Part shown: in pieces, positions 40,988-49,639 of the stretch
Position numbering within the stretch: position 1 is the first letter of the stretch
Layout: each line of letters opens with the position of its first letter
NCBI RefSeq assembly: GCF_000971255.1
Contig: NZ_BBMC01000005.1
Coordinates: forward strand, 1-64,000
DNA from: Demequina rhizosphaerae
GTDB taxonomy: Bacteria; Actinomycetota; Actinomycetes; Actinomycetales; Demequinaceae
Direction of reading: 5' to 3'
DNA length: 64,000 bases
The notes under the pieces: generated by a model
Database searches by the model: none
Told to the model about the DNA's origin: nothing
Seen by the model: the letters and a program-made list of their open reading frames with translations, nothing else
Program-made: the position numbers and the translations under genes

Positions 40988-42028
40988 ATGCCCTCGACCC
41001 CGCTCGCGGACGTCCTCGCCGACGCGCGCGCCCGCCTCGACCTCCCCGCCCTCCCGATCGCCGCCCCGGGCGGCCTCGTCGCCTGGTGCCTCGACGCCGA
41101 CCTCGACGCCTCGCCCCTGCCGCCCCTCGCCGACCGGATCCAGCGCCGGACCGGCCCGCGCCCCTGGCGCGTCGGGCACATGCCCGCCGAGCCCCTCGCG
41201 GCTGACCTCGCCGCGCGCGGTCTGACGTACCGCCATGGCCTCGGCTACGCCGTCCACGGCGAGCCCGTCGAGCCCTCGCAGGCCGCTCGCCTCCTGGCCG
41301 ACGTCCTCGACGATGCGGCCGCCGCTCTCGGCGCCCTTTCCAAGACGCGCGCCGCACTCGCCGACCAGGCCGCCGAGATCGCCCTCGTCGCCGAGTACGA
41401 GATCGAGATCGCGGAGTCGTCCGGCGAGTCCCTCCCGACCTCCTGGCTCGCCGCCGCGCGCGCCGCCGGGCGCGCGGATCTCGCCGCCGCCGGGACCTCG
41501 GCGTCCCTCCGCGACTGGCTCGCCCTGCTCGATTGGGCGACGCCCCTGGAGCGCGCGCTCGCCGCCGCCCTCCGCGCTCGCGGCGACGACCTGCCCCTCG
41601 ATCCCGCGCGCGACGCCCGGCTCGCCGAGGTAGGCCTCGTCCCGGACGGACCGCCTACGACGCGCGGCGACCGCCTCGACTGGCACGCTGACGCCCTCCG
41701 CGCCACCGCCCTCGACCTCCGCGCCTCCCGCGCCGCTCAGGGCGCCGCTCTGGCCCTCGTCCGGCCGTACCTGCCCGACGGCCGCCCCGTGGTCGACGAG
41801 GACGCCGTCGCGGCGTTCCTGGCGACCTTCGACGACGCCGAGGCGATCGCCCGCCCGGACCTCGGTCGCGCCTACGTCGACGCGGGCGCTCCGGGCGGAC
41901 TCGACGTGCTCCCGCTCTACGCCCTCGCCGCCGAGCGTTGGGGCGCCCCCGTGAAGCGTCGCGGCACGATCACGTTCCGCCCGGCGCCCCTGACCGACCG
42001 CCGCCCCGCTCTCCGCCTGACCCGATAG
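40988..42028 (+). CDS. orphan element protein, 346 residues
   Basis: ATG start after CGAAAGGCAACCCCGACC. It is rich in Ala, Asp, Leu and Arg, mostly helical by composition, with no signal peptide, membrane helix or recognised motif. It is the largest unassigned gene of the element. The position between the head genes and the cargo would suit a replication, portal-like or packaging function, but nothing in the sequence shows this. Confidence 0.65.
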   Translation: MPSTPLADVLADARARLDLPALPIAAPGGLVAWCLDADLDASPLPPLADRIQRRTGPRPWRVGHMPAEPLAADLAARGLTYRHGLGYAVHGEPVEPSQAARLLADVLDDAAAALGALSKTRAALADQAAEIALVAEYEIEIAESSGESLPTSWLAAARAAGRADLAAAGTSASLRDWLALLDWATPLERALAAALRARGDDLPLDPARDARLAEVGLVPDGPPTTRGDRLDWHADALRATALDLRASRAAQGAALALVRPYLPDGRPVVDEDAVAAFLATFDDAEAIARPDLGRAYVDAGAPGGLDVLPLYALAAERWGAPVKRRGTITFRPAPLTDRRPALRLTR

Positions 42029-42034
42029 GACCCC

Positions 42035-42298
42035 ATGCCGACCCTGACCCCCTGGACCGCCCGCCCGGCGGGCCCGCTCGACCCCGAGGACAGGGCCGCG
42101 ATCGCGGTCGCGTCCCTGAGCAAGCCCGCCCGCCTGGCCGACTCCGTCGACGCCAGCACCCGACCGAAAGGACCCGCCCGCATGACCCCCACCGACCACG
42201 GCCTCGGCCGCCCCGCCCCGGCGCTCACGCCGACCCGCACGCCCGCCCACGACGAGCCGCTCCCGGTCCTCGTCGGCGTCCCGGGCCACCTCGGATGA
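42035..42298 (+). CDS. small Pro/Thr-rich hypothetical protein
   Basis: 87 residues, MPTLTPWTARPAGPLDPEDR and onward, with low-complexity Pro/Thr-rich content, probably disordered. It starts 6 bp after the 346-residue gene and overlaps the next gene by ATGA, so the three form one transcription unit. Function unknown. Confidence 0.5.
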   Translation: MPTLTPWTARPAGPLDPEDRAAIAVASLSKPARLADSVDASTRPKGPARMTPTDHGLGRPAPALTPTRTPAHDEPLPVLVGVPGHLG

Positions 42299-42588
42299 CC
42301 GCCCTCGCCCTGGCGCCCCTGGCCGCCCACGTCGACCCGCCCTGCCGCTACCCCGCCCGGAGCACGGCCCGCGCCCACGCGCGCCGCGCGCTCCAGCGCC
42401 GCCTCTCGGCGATCCTCGATGACAAGGCGCACGCAGCCGAGGCCCGCGAGATCCTCGACCGCCTCAACGGTCCGACCGTCGAGCGGATCTCCCTCGGCGA
42501 GTCCGTGGAGCGTGACGCCCGCTTCACGTCTGGGCCTCTCGCGACCCTCGGCGCCCGTGCCCGCGCCGCCGCCCTCGCCGTCGCGTAG
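42295..42588 (+). CDS. small basic helical hypothetical protein
   Basis: 97 residues. The ATG overlaps the previous stop (ATGA). The N-terminal half is Ala/Arg-rich and helical (ARAHARRALQRRLSAILDDK), with no recognised domain. Translational coupling supports it being real. Confidence 0.55.
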   Translation: MTALALAPLAAHVDPPCRYPARSTARAHARRALQRRLSAILDDKAHAAEAREILDRLNGPTVERISLGESVERDARFTSGPLATLGARARAAALAVA

Positions 42589-42628
42589 GTCATTCCGCCG
42601 TGGCACCCGGCACAAGTAGCCTGGTGTC

Positions 42629-43129
42629 GTGGCGGAACCACTCACTGACGATGAGGTCGCGCGACTTGCCGTGTTCTGGGCGCATGCCGCACGCGCGCAA
42701 CTAGCGCGACTCGGCAAAGCCCTGAACCGCCTCGACAACTCCTCGGGGCGCGGCGAGGCGTCACCTACCGTCGGCGACTGGTGGCAAGTCGCCGCCGAAC
42801 GTCACTTCGCCCTCCTCGCAATCGCGCACGTCGTCAAAGCCTGCTCACGCCTGGAAGCCCTACCCCGTTTCCCGGATGCCGATCTCTTCACCTACCTCCG
42901 CCACTATGCCGAGCACTGGGAAGACCCGAGCGGACGGGCCGGGCGGACCCTCGCCGAGATCCGACCAGAGCACACCGAGGAGCCGATCGCATTCTGGCCG
43001 GAACGGTTCGCGCTTCACGGCGTGTTCAGCGATGACCTCGACGCGTGGCTCGCCGAGGTCGACCGCGTCGCGCGGTCGACCGACGGGTCAGGACTCCCAA
43101 TGCCCGATCCGTCCACCCCGCTCGACTGA
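42629..43129 (+). CDS. helical protein with HEPN-like RX4H motif
   Basis: 166 residues, GTG start at 42629. It is nearly all alpha-helical and contains RHYAEH (residues 91-96), the RX4H arrangement found in HEPN ribonucleases, in a helix preceded by DLFTYL. G+C is lower than in the capsid genes. It precedes the TIR gene by 187 bp on the same strand. It could be an RNase effector, a TIR partner, or an unrelated orphan; the motif alone is weak evidence. Confidence 0.55.
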   Translation: MAEPLTDDEVARLAVFWAHAARAQLARLGKALNRLDNSSGRGEASPTVGDWWQVAAERHFALLAIAHVVKACSRLEALPRFPDADLFTYLRHYAEHWEDPSGRAGRTLAEIRPEHTEEPIAFWPERFALHGVFSDDLDAWLAEVDRVARSTDGSGLPMPDPSTPLD

Positions 43130-43316
43130 CATCGCGGGGTGGGGGGAGGACTTCTACACCCCCTCGGCCAGAAGCCCAGTAGGCATAGCGCCTCACTACG
43201 CGCGCGGGATTGGGACTCGGCAACAATGCCGATCTTTAACTCACCCCTGGTAGTTGAACCTTCGCGCTACGATGCGCGAGCGAGAGGTTCAGAGATTGGC
43301 CCCGGGGGGCAACAGC

Positions 43317-44213
43317 ATGGCTACGAAGGTGTTCATTAGTTGGTCGGGCGATACGGCGAGGTCTGTCGCGCGCGTACTGAGCCCATGGCTTCAGGACCTC
43401 ATTCAGGCGTGCGCGCCGTTCATGAGCGAGGACGGTCTACAGAAGGGCGTTGGCTGGCCCGGCGAACTCCGCAAGGAACTAGGCAGCGCGCGCTTCGGCA
43501 TCGTCATCGTCACGCCCGAAAACAGCGGCTCGCAATGGCTCCATTTCGAGGCGGGCGCGCTGGCGGTTGCTTTCGAGGACAACCGCGTCGTGCCGTTCCT
43601 CATCGGCACGACCACCGCCGATCTTGACGGCCCGCTTCGCCTCTTCAACGCTGTCACTTCACCCACACGGGAGGAAGTCTTCCGGCTTGTTTGCTCACTG
43701 AATGGCGCGCTAGAGACACCTCTCGAAACTGGACCACTCGACCGCGCGTTCGAGCGCCTGTGGCCCGAGTTGGAGCGCGACCTCGCACCGATTCTCGAAG
43801 CCGCTAACGCCTCGAAAGGCTCGGATCCTGCGCCCGCTGAGAAGGAACGCGACGACCGCCTCTTGACGCGGCTCGATTCGCTAGAGCGGCAAGTTGCCGC
43901 ACAGCGCGTCCAAGGGCTACGGATGCCCTCAGGCCATGACGTGGCGCGCCTCTCGAATGCCATCAATGCGACGCTGAAGCGTGCCAACTGGCCGATGGGT
44001 GTCAACGTCGCGATCGACGGTGAGCGGATTCGCGTCGAGTTCACGGGCCCCCTGCCCGAGCCAGTCGTGCGAGAGGTTGAGAGCCACATTGACGCCCTGG
44101 GCGTCAACGCCGAGATGCTTGTCCCGGTTGACCGGGACCCATCGCTGTCGCAGGCTGAAGACCGGTCTATCGCGACCGCGACCGGCAGGAGACACTTCTT
44201 AACCGCGGGCTAG
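43317..44213 (+). CDS. TIR-domain protein, probable NAD-degrading defence effector
   Basis: 298 residues from the ATG at 43317, with GGGGGG upstream. A TIR-like domain covers about residues 1-150: KVFISWSGDTARSVA at the start, FGIVIVTPENSGSQWLHFE with a candidate catalytic Glu78, then VVPFLIG. Bacterial TIR proteins cleave or cyclise NAD in anti-phage systems such as Thoeris and CBASS. The C-terminal half (about 190-298) has a coiled segment and an alpha/beta part of unknown role, possibly a sensor. Lower G+C than the capsid genes suggests a later acquisition. Confidence 0.8.
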   Translation: MATKVFISWSGDTARSVARVLSPWLQDLIQACAPFMSEDGLQKGVGWPGELRKELGSARFGIVIVTPENSGSQWLHFEAGALAVAFEDNRVVPFLIGTTTADLDGPLRLFNAVTSPTREEVFRLVCSLNGALETPLETGPLDRAFERLWPELERDLAPILEAANASKGSDPAPAEKERDDRLLTRLDSLERQVAAQRVQGLRMPSGHDVARLSNAINATLKRANWPMGVNVAIDGERIRVEFTGPLPEPVVREVESHIDALGVNAEMLVPVDRDPSLSQAEDRSIATATGRRHFLTAG

Positions 44214-44365
44214 CCGATTCAACTTTCAGCACACTGCGCAACGTGTCCTAGTCAGGCAGTGTCCGACGCTCAGAGCCAACCCTCTCAGGCCCTCGGCCCG
44301 ACACCCCTCCCAGGGTCCGGGTCGGGGGCCATTCGCGCACCCTGGGGGCTCTGGCGATTGCTGGG

Positions 44366-44662
44366 CTACGGCAGGAGCCGCGCGACCGCCGCCTCGGCCT
44401 CCAGGCGCTCGCGAGCGGCGATAAACGCGAGCATCATGGCGGCCCCGTCGGCGGAGGTCGCCCCGTCGGCCTGGGCGGCCTGGATCGTGTAGAAGCACGC
44501 CTTCGCGGCGGCCTCGGGGAGATCGGTCTCAGGGCGGGCCGCGATCGCCGCCAGAGCGGCCTCCACGGCCTCCGGAGCGGGCTCCGGGGACGGGTCCGGG
44601 CGGAAGCCCAGGGCGAGGAGGTGGTCGCGATCGCGCGGGTCGAGCGGCTCTCTGGCGTCCAT
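44366..44662 (-). CDS. small acidic hypothetical protein downstream of the integrase
   Basis: 98 residues from the ATG at 44662 (MDAREPLDPRDRDHLLALGF), ending LEAEAAVARLLP. It is helical and acidic. It starts 10 bp after the integrase stop on the same strand, so it is probably in the same operon. A recombination directionality factor or regulator would fit this place, but no motif is visible. Confidence 0.5.
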   Translation of the reverse strand: MDAREPLDPRDRDHLLALGFRPDPSPEPAPEAVEAALAAIAARPETDLPEAAAKACFYTIQAAQADGATSADGAAMMLAFIAARERLEAEAAVARLLP

Positions 44663-44672
44663 GCCGCCGAAC

Positions 44673-46394
44673 CTACCGGCGACCTCCGACCACACAACAG
44701 ACCCCCCCGGCCGCATCATGGCGACCGGGGGCTCGGCAGGGTGTAAACGCGCTACGTGCGGCGACCGCCTCGGCGGGCGAGAGGATCTCGCGCGCATCCT
44801 CTCCCGTCAGACGCCAGTAAATCGTGACCCGCGACGAGTCGACGCGCGGCGTGCTCTTCGATGCCGGGGCCACCTCGACGAGGTCGATCCTCGCGGCGAG
44901 GAACGCGCGACGGTCGACCAGATCGGCAGACTCCCACGCCTCGGCGAACGTCTCGCCGGTCTCGCGGACGACCGTCCGCGTCTCCGGCGCGGCGACACCG
45001 AGCGCGTCGTGGCGCTCCCACAGCGCCGCCTCCTCCGAGAGCAGGCGCCGACGATCGGCCGGGCTTGCGGCGCGCTTGCGCGCCTCCAGATCCGAGAGCA
45101 GGCCGTCGACCTCCTCGCGCTCCGCCGCGAGCGCTGTGTCGTCGGCGACTTCTTCGACGATCGTCACCAGGAGTCGCCCATACGCCCCGAGGAACGCCTC
45201 CTCGACGATCGCGTCGAGGGCCGCCCGGCGAATGCTCACCCCCGAGCAGAGCGCGCCACCGCCGGGCCGGTCGCACCGATACGACGGCGAGCCGCCCGAG
45301 GTGCCGCCGTTCATAGTGCCGCCACAGAGCCCGCACTTGGCGAGCCCGTCCTTGCCCGAAAGGAGGCCGCTCGGCTTGCGGCCCTTCACGGGCCCGGCGG
45401 GTGCCTTGCGCGTCGACGCCGGGAATCGCTTCCGGAGCGCGCGCAGAGTCGAGCCGTCGACCACAGGCGACCATACGACCTCGGGCGCGCCGTGCGCGTC
45501 GCGGACGACATCGAGGCTCGCAGGGTCGGGCCGATCCTTCCCGATCCGCTCCGGGTCGCGCGTCATGTACCCGGCGAGCGCGTTCCCGCGCATAAGCGCG
45601 CGCACCGTCGAGGCGTTCCATTTGCCCCGGTCGAGCACCGCGAGATCCTCGACGGGTCGACCGTCGAGCGCGGCGAGTTGCGCGCGCCGGTAGGCCGATC
45701 GCGGCGCCGGGATGCCGTCCGCTGTGAGTCGACGCGCGATCGCGTTCGCCGAGCCGTGGCGCTTCGCGGGATCGGTCGCGGCGCCATGCGGGAGGAACTC
45801 CGCGACCATGCCGCGAAGGATCTCGACCTCGTTCGGGACCTGCACCAGGCCGCGCCCCTTCCCGCTCGGATGCGGCGCCGACCGATAGCCGTAGGGCGGG
45901 CGCGTGCCTGCCCACCGGCGGGCCTCGATTAGGTCCACGCGCCCCTGCTTCACACGGGCTTGGATGGTGGCCGCTTCCATTTCGGCGAACGCCGCGAGGA
46001 TATTCGCGGTGAACCGTCCGCCGGGGGTCGAAAGGTCGAGCGACTCTGCGACCGAGACCAGGGCGACTCCGTGCCCCTTCGCCTCCTCGGCGAACGTATT
46101 GAAGTCCACGACGTTGCGCGCGAGGCGGTCGATCTTTGCGAAGATCACCACGTCGATATCGGCCCAGCGCTTGCGGATCTTCTTCAGACCCGGCCGGTTG
46201 AGGCGGTCCCCCTTGTCAGACCCCGACACGTCGAGGTCTTCGACGACCTCGACGACTTCCCAGCCCTTCGCCTCGGCGAACGCCTCACAGCGCTTGCGCT
46301 GTGACTCCGGCGACGTCGACGGGTCGGCCGCGCCCTGGTGGCGCGACAGACGCACATATACGACGGCACGTTTCGGCGTGGCGGTCGCGTTCAT
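44673..46394 (-). CDS. large serine integrase
   Basis: 573 residues from the ATG at 46394, with GAGAGG upstream. The N-terminal resolvase domain has AVVYVRLSRHQ with nucleophile Ser17, and DRLARN. A recombinase domain follows, then a zinc ribbon (CGLCGGTMNGG and a later YRCDRPGGGALCSG) and a coiled-coil region. This is the phiC31/Bxb1-like class that integrates at short att sites without host factors. The gene lies 68 bp from the right core, and its attB is evidently the radical SAM gene. Confidence 0.96.
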   Translation of the reverse strand: MNATATPKRAVVYVRLSRHQGAADPSTSPESQRKRCEAFAEAKGWEVVEVVEDLDVSGSDKGDRLNRPGLKKIRKRWADIDVVIFAKIDRLARNVVDFNTFAEEAKGHGVALVSVAESLDLSTPGGRFTANILAAFAEMEAATIQARVKQGRVDLIEARRWAGTRPPYGYRSAPHPSGKGRGLVQVPNEVEILRGMVAEFLPHGAATDPAKRHGSANAIARRLTADGIPAPRSAYRRAQLAALDGRPVEDLAVLDRGKWNASTVRALMRGNALAGYMTRDPERIGKDRPDPASLDVVRDAHGAPEVVWSPVVDGSTLRALRKRFPASTRKAPAGPVKGRKPSGLLSGKDGLAKCGLCGGTMNGGTSGGSPSYRCDRPGGGALCSGVSIRRAALDAIVEEAFLGAYGRLLVTIVEEVADDTALAAEREEVDGLLSDLEARKRAASPADRRRLLSEEAALWERHDALGVAAPETRTVVRETGETFAEAWESADLVDRRAFLAARIDLVEVAPASKSTPRVDSSRVTIYWRLTGEDAREILSPAEAVAARSAFTPCRAPGRHDAAGGVCCVVGGRR

Positions 46395-46461
46395 GGTGGG
46401 CCATCCTCTCATCCGGGCGTGCATCGCCCGATCGAGAGCCTAGATCGGAAAGGTCACTAAG

Positions 46462-46465
46462 CGCA
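46462..46465. other. right attachment core
   Basis: CGCA (TGCG on the minus strand) where the N-terminal radical SAM codons stop matching. Rejoining the two halves through one copy restores the motif CTHACVYC. Element bases on either side of the core give a roughly symmetrical candidate attP. Confidence 0.75.
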
Positions 46466-46681
46466 CGCATGCGTGCAGCCGCGGTACGGGTTGACGGTCC
46501 ACGTGAACGGCACCGCGGTGCCCGGGCCGACGCGGTTGAGCGCGCTCTTGGCGAGCACCTCGTGGAACGTCACGCCGGCGAACTCGGGCGTGGTGACCGT
46601 CCGCACGAGGTTCGACATCCTCGCGAGCGCGGGCAGCGCGTCGTCGCTCTCGGCGCGCAGCGCCTGTCCCTCCCACCGCAT
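46466..46681 (-). pseudogene. radical SAM protein, N-terminal part
   Basis: 72 codons from the ATG at 46681 (MRWEGQALRAESDDALPALA) to VNPYRGCTHAC, the start of the CX3CX2C cluster motif. The frame then enters element DNA and ends at once. With the 36185-37051 part it would form a protein of about 360 residues, normal for the SplB/Rv2578c-like family. Confidence 0.88.
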
Positions 46682-46733
46682 GCGTCCATTCGAACACCTG
46701 TTCGAAGCGCGGTCAAGCAGGCGCGCGGGCCGC

Positions 46734-47459
46734 TCACCCCTCCGCGGCGGCCACCTCGACCTCGGACCGCCCCTCCGCGGGCGACTCGAGCGCGAACGTG
46801 AAGAGGGGCCGCGAGCCCTCCGCCACCTTGATCGCGAGGGTGTGCACCGTCGCGTCGAGCGCCGGCTGGCCCCCCACGACCCACGTGGCGGTCTCGCCGT
46901 CCTCGCGGGACTCGAGGGCGCCGTCGCCGTTGCACCACGAGTCGAGCACCCAGCCGCGACCGATCGGCTGCGGCTGCAGCTCCTCCTCCCCGGTGCAGGG
47001 CGCGAGCACCGTCGCGTCCGCGAGAAAGACGTTCGAGAGGTGCGGCTCCGAGGACGAGAGCGAGAGGGTCGTGGGGCCGGCGGCGGGAGCATCGACGGCG
47101 ACCCGCATCGGCAGGGACCAGCCGTCCGTGGTGGTCCAGTAGGCGGTGACCGCCGCCTCGTAGTAGTCCGCGCTCGGGTCGAGGTCGTCCACGCGGTACA
47201 CCTCGACGCACGCGTGGACGGCGCCGGAGGCGGCCACCTGGACGTCCAGGATCGCGTACCTGACCGGCGGCTCGTACCAGGACCCGGCGAGGCAGCCGCC
47301 GCCCACGCGCTCGCCGTCGAATCCCGCGCGCGCCACGCCCAGCTCGGGATCCATGGGCGGCGCCTCGGCCTCGGGCACGGCGCCCACGACCGCGCGAGCG
47401 GCGAACCACCCGGCCGCGGCGACGATCAGCACCGCGACGACGACGAGCACGCGCCTCAT
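46734..47459 (-). CDS. membrane-anchored hypothetical protein
   Basis: 241 residues. An N-terminal hydrophobic helix (VLVVVAVLIVAAAGWFAARA) leads into an extracytoplasmic beta-rich domain with four or more cysteines that may form disulfides (GGGCLAGSW, HACVEVY, LAPCTGEE, DSWCNGDG). Function unknown. Confidence 0.7.
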   Translation of the reverse strand: MRRVLVVVAVLIVAAAGWFAARAVVGAVPEAEAPPMDPELGVARAGFDGERVGGGCLAGSWYEPPVRYAILDVQVAASGAVHACVEVYRVDDLDPSADYYEAAVTAYWTTTDGWSLPMRVAVDAPAAGPTTLSLSSSEPHLSNVFLADATVLAPCTGEEELQPQPIGRGWVLDSWCNGDGALESREDGETATWVVGGQPALDATVHTLAIKVAEGSRPLFTFALESPAEGRSEVEVAAAEG

Positions 47460-47682
47460 GATCCCCCCGATCGGCGACGCCCCCGCGCGCGGCCTGGCGC
47501 GAGCCTATCCGTCGGACCCTCGCCCAGCCAGCGCATCGTCCCTGCTCCCTGCCGTGTCCCGGAAGACAATTCATGACCCGTGACCTACGTCCCTTTTACC
47601 TTCCCTTTTGGATCGGCAGACTCGCCGGGACGGGCGCACCATGGACGATGACGCCTGCCACGCGAGCCGAAGGAGACGAGCG

Positions 47683-49587
47683 ATGCACACCCTCACCGAG
47701 CTGGACCGCCTTGACCTCGCGCCGGAGGTGCGCGCCGCCCTCGAGGCGGCGCCCTCGGTGACCATCCCCGCGACGCGCGAGGAGCTGTACCGGCTGTCCC
47801 TGGGGCCGGAGGGCGGGCCGGTCTTCTGGGTCGACTACGACGTCGACGGGGAGGTGGTCACGGAGGCGACCGTGACCCGCTGCCGCAACGGCATCGCGGT
47901 CAACTACCCCGAGGACTACATGCGGCGCCGCGACCCCCAGTGCATGGTCATCGCGGACGACCGCCCCACCGACAAGACGCGCTTCCGCGACCGGTTCGGC
48001 CACCGCTTCGACGAGACCCGTGCGGAGACCCTCGCGTGGCTGTCGCACCAGGACCTCGTGGTGGTGCCGTTCAAGGCCGGCGGCCCGGTGCACGGCTCGC
48101 CGTCGCTCGCGATCGTGCCCGCCAACTCGGCGTTCTTCGCGACCGCGCTGGTCGACCTCCAGGGCTGGGTGACGTTCGAGGAGCTCGGCGAGTTCGCGCC
48201 GCGCTCGATCCTCTACGTCGCTCCCCCGTTCCGCCACACGCACTTCGACGGCAAGCAGGTGGTGGTCCACGACCGCTCGGAGACGCTCCACGAGATCTTC
48301 GCCTACAACCTCTACCCGGGCCCGAGCGCGAAGAAGGGCGTCTTCTCGGTGCTGCTCGACATCGGCGAGCAGGAGGGCTGGATCACGGCCCACGCGTCGG
48401 CGGTGCGCGTCACCACCCCGTACGACAACGAGACCGTCATCATGCACGAGGGCGCCTCGGGCGGCGGCAAGTCCGAGATGTGCCAGGAGCTGCGCCGCGA
48501 GGACGACGGCCGCATCCTGCTCGGCACCAACGTCGCCACCGGCGAGCCGTACCTCATCACCCTGTCCGAGACCTCGGACCTCGCGCCCGTCACCGACGAC
48601 ATGACGCTGTGCCACCCCGACGTCCAGGACGGCTCCGGGAAGATGGTGGTCGCGGACGCCGAGTCCGGCTGGTTCGTGCGCGTCGACAACCTCAAGTCCT
48701 ACGGCGCGGACGTGCACTTCGAGCGCGCGGTCATCCACCCCGACGAGCCGCTCGTGTTCTTCAGCATCGACGGCGTCTCCGACGCGACCGCGCTGCCGTG
48801 GGAGCACACCTTCGACTCGACCGGGAAGCCGTGCCCCAACCCGCGCGTGGTGATCCCCCGCACCATGATCCACGGCATCGTGCACGAGCCCGAGCCGGTC
48901 GACGTCCGCACGTTCGGCGTCCGCATGCCCGCGTGCACCACCGAGAAGCCCAGCTACGGGATCATGGGCATGACCCACTTCGTGCCGCCGGCGATCGCGT
49001 GGCTGTGGCGCCTCATCGCGCCGCGCGGCGACAAGAACCCGTCGATCGGCGAGGCCGCGGACGCGGTGAAGAAGCTCGAGCACGGCGGCATGGTGTCCGA
49101 GGGCGTCGGCTCGTACTGGCCGTTCTCGACCGGCACCCAGGTCGAGGCCGCGAACCTCCTCCTCAAGCAGATCCTCGACTACCCGCGCACCCGCTACGTG
49201 CTCACGCCCAACCAGCACGTGGGCGCGTACAAGGTCGGCTTCTCCGCCGAGTGGCTCACGCGCGAGTGGCTCGCCCGCAAGGGCGGCGGCCGCATGCGCG
49301 CGGACCAGCTCGAGCCCGCGCGCTGCCCGCTGTTCGGCTACTCCCCCAAGGAGATGACGCTCGACGGCCAGCCCATCCGCCGCACGCTGCTGCGCCCCGA
49401 GAGCCAGTCCCACGTGGGCGACGCGGCCTACGACCAGGGGTGCGCGATCCTCACGGGCTTCTTCAAGTCCGAGCTGCAGAAGTTCCTCACCGACGACCTC
49501 GACCCGCTGGGCCGGCAGATCATCGAGACCTGCCTGCGGGACGGCACCGTCGAGGACTACGAGGCGCTCACGCCGATGTACCTGTAG
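47683..49587 (+). CDS. PEPCK-like protein (DUF4914-type)
   Basis: 634 residues from the ATG at 47683, with GAAGGAGACGAG upstream. A P-loop of PEP-carboxykinase type, EGASGGGKSEM (about 256-266), follows ITAHASAV. Other blocks resembling ATP-dependent carboxykinases are FFSIDG and GGMVSEGVGSYWPF. It matches what I know as the DUF4914 family, related to PEPCK but not shown to be one, so phosphoenolpyruvate chemistry is only an inference. A monocistronic gene. Confidence 0.75.
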   Translation: MHTLTELDRLDLAPEVRAALEAAPSVTIPATREELYRLSLGPEGGPVFWVDYDVDGEVVTEATVTRCRNGIAVNYPEDYMRRRDPQCMVIADDRPTDKTRFRDRFGHRFDETRAETLAWLSHQDLVVVPFKAGGPVHGSPSLAIVPANSAFFATALVDLQGWVTFEELGEFAPRSILYVAPPFRHTHFDGKQVVVHDRSETLHEIFAYNLYPGPSAKKGVFSVLLDIGEQEGWITAHASAVRVTTPYDNETVIMHEGASGGGKSEMCQELRREDDGRILLGTNVATGEPYLITLSETSDLAPVTDDMTLCHPDVQDGSGKMVVADAESGWFVRVDNLKSYGADVHFERAVIHPDEPLVFFSIDGVSDATALPWEHTFDSTGKPCPNPRVVIPRTMIHGIVHEPEPVDVRTFGVRMPACTTEKPSYGIMGMTHFVPPAIAWLWRLIAPRGDKNPSIGEAADAVKKLEHGGMVSEGVGSYWPFSTGTQVEAANLLLKQILDYPRTRYVLTPNQHVGAYKVGFSAEWLTREWLARKGGGRMRADQLEPARCPLFGYSPKEMTLDGQPIRRTLLRPESQSHVGDAAYDQGCAILTGFFKSELQKFLTDDLDPLGRQIIETCLRDGTVEDYEALTPMYL

Positions 49588-49639
49588 CGGCCGCCGGCCA
49601 ACGGTTGACGGCGCGGCCGGGGCGGCGCACGGTGGGCTC

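Larger units (their letters stand above)
37048..46465. mobile_element. integrated capsid-encoding phage satellite-like element
   Basis: A 9.4 kb block separates the two halves of one radical SAM gene. A 4-bp common core, CGCA on the plus strand, occurs at both ends (37048-37051 and 46462-46465). The integrase gene sits at the right end next to its attachment site, as expected. The cargo is scaffold, major capsid, a connector-like protein, two small zinc-finger proteins, a TIR protein and several orphans. No terminase, portal, tail, lysis, relaxase or replication gene is seen. A decayed prophage is the main alternative, but the genes present look intact and closely packed. Confidence 0.88.

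Noticed and set aside
37052..46465. Element as an integrative conjugative element
   Set aside because: No relaxase, FtsK/TraB-type translocase or other transfer gene is seen, while scaffold and capsid-like genes are present.
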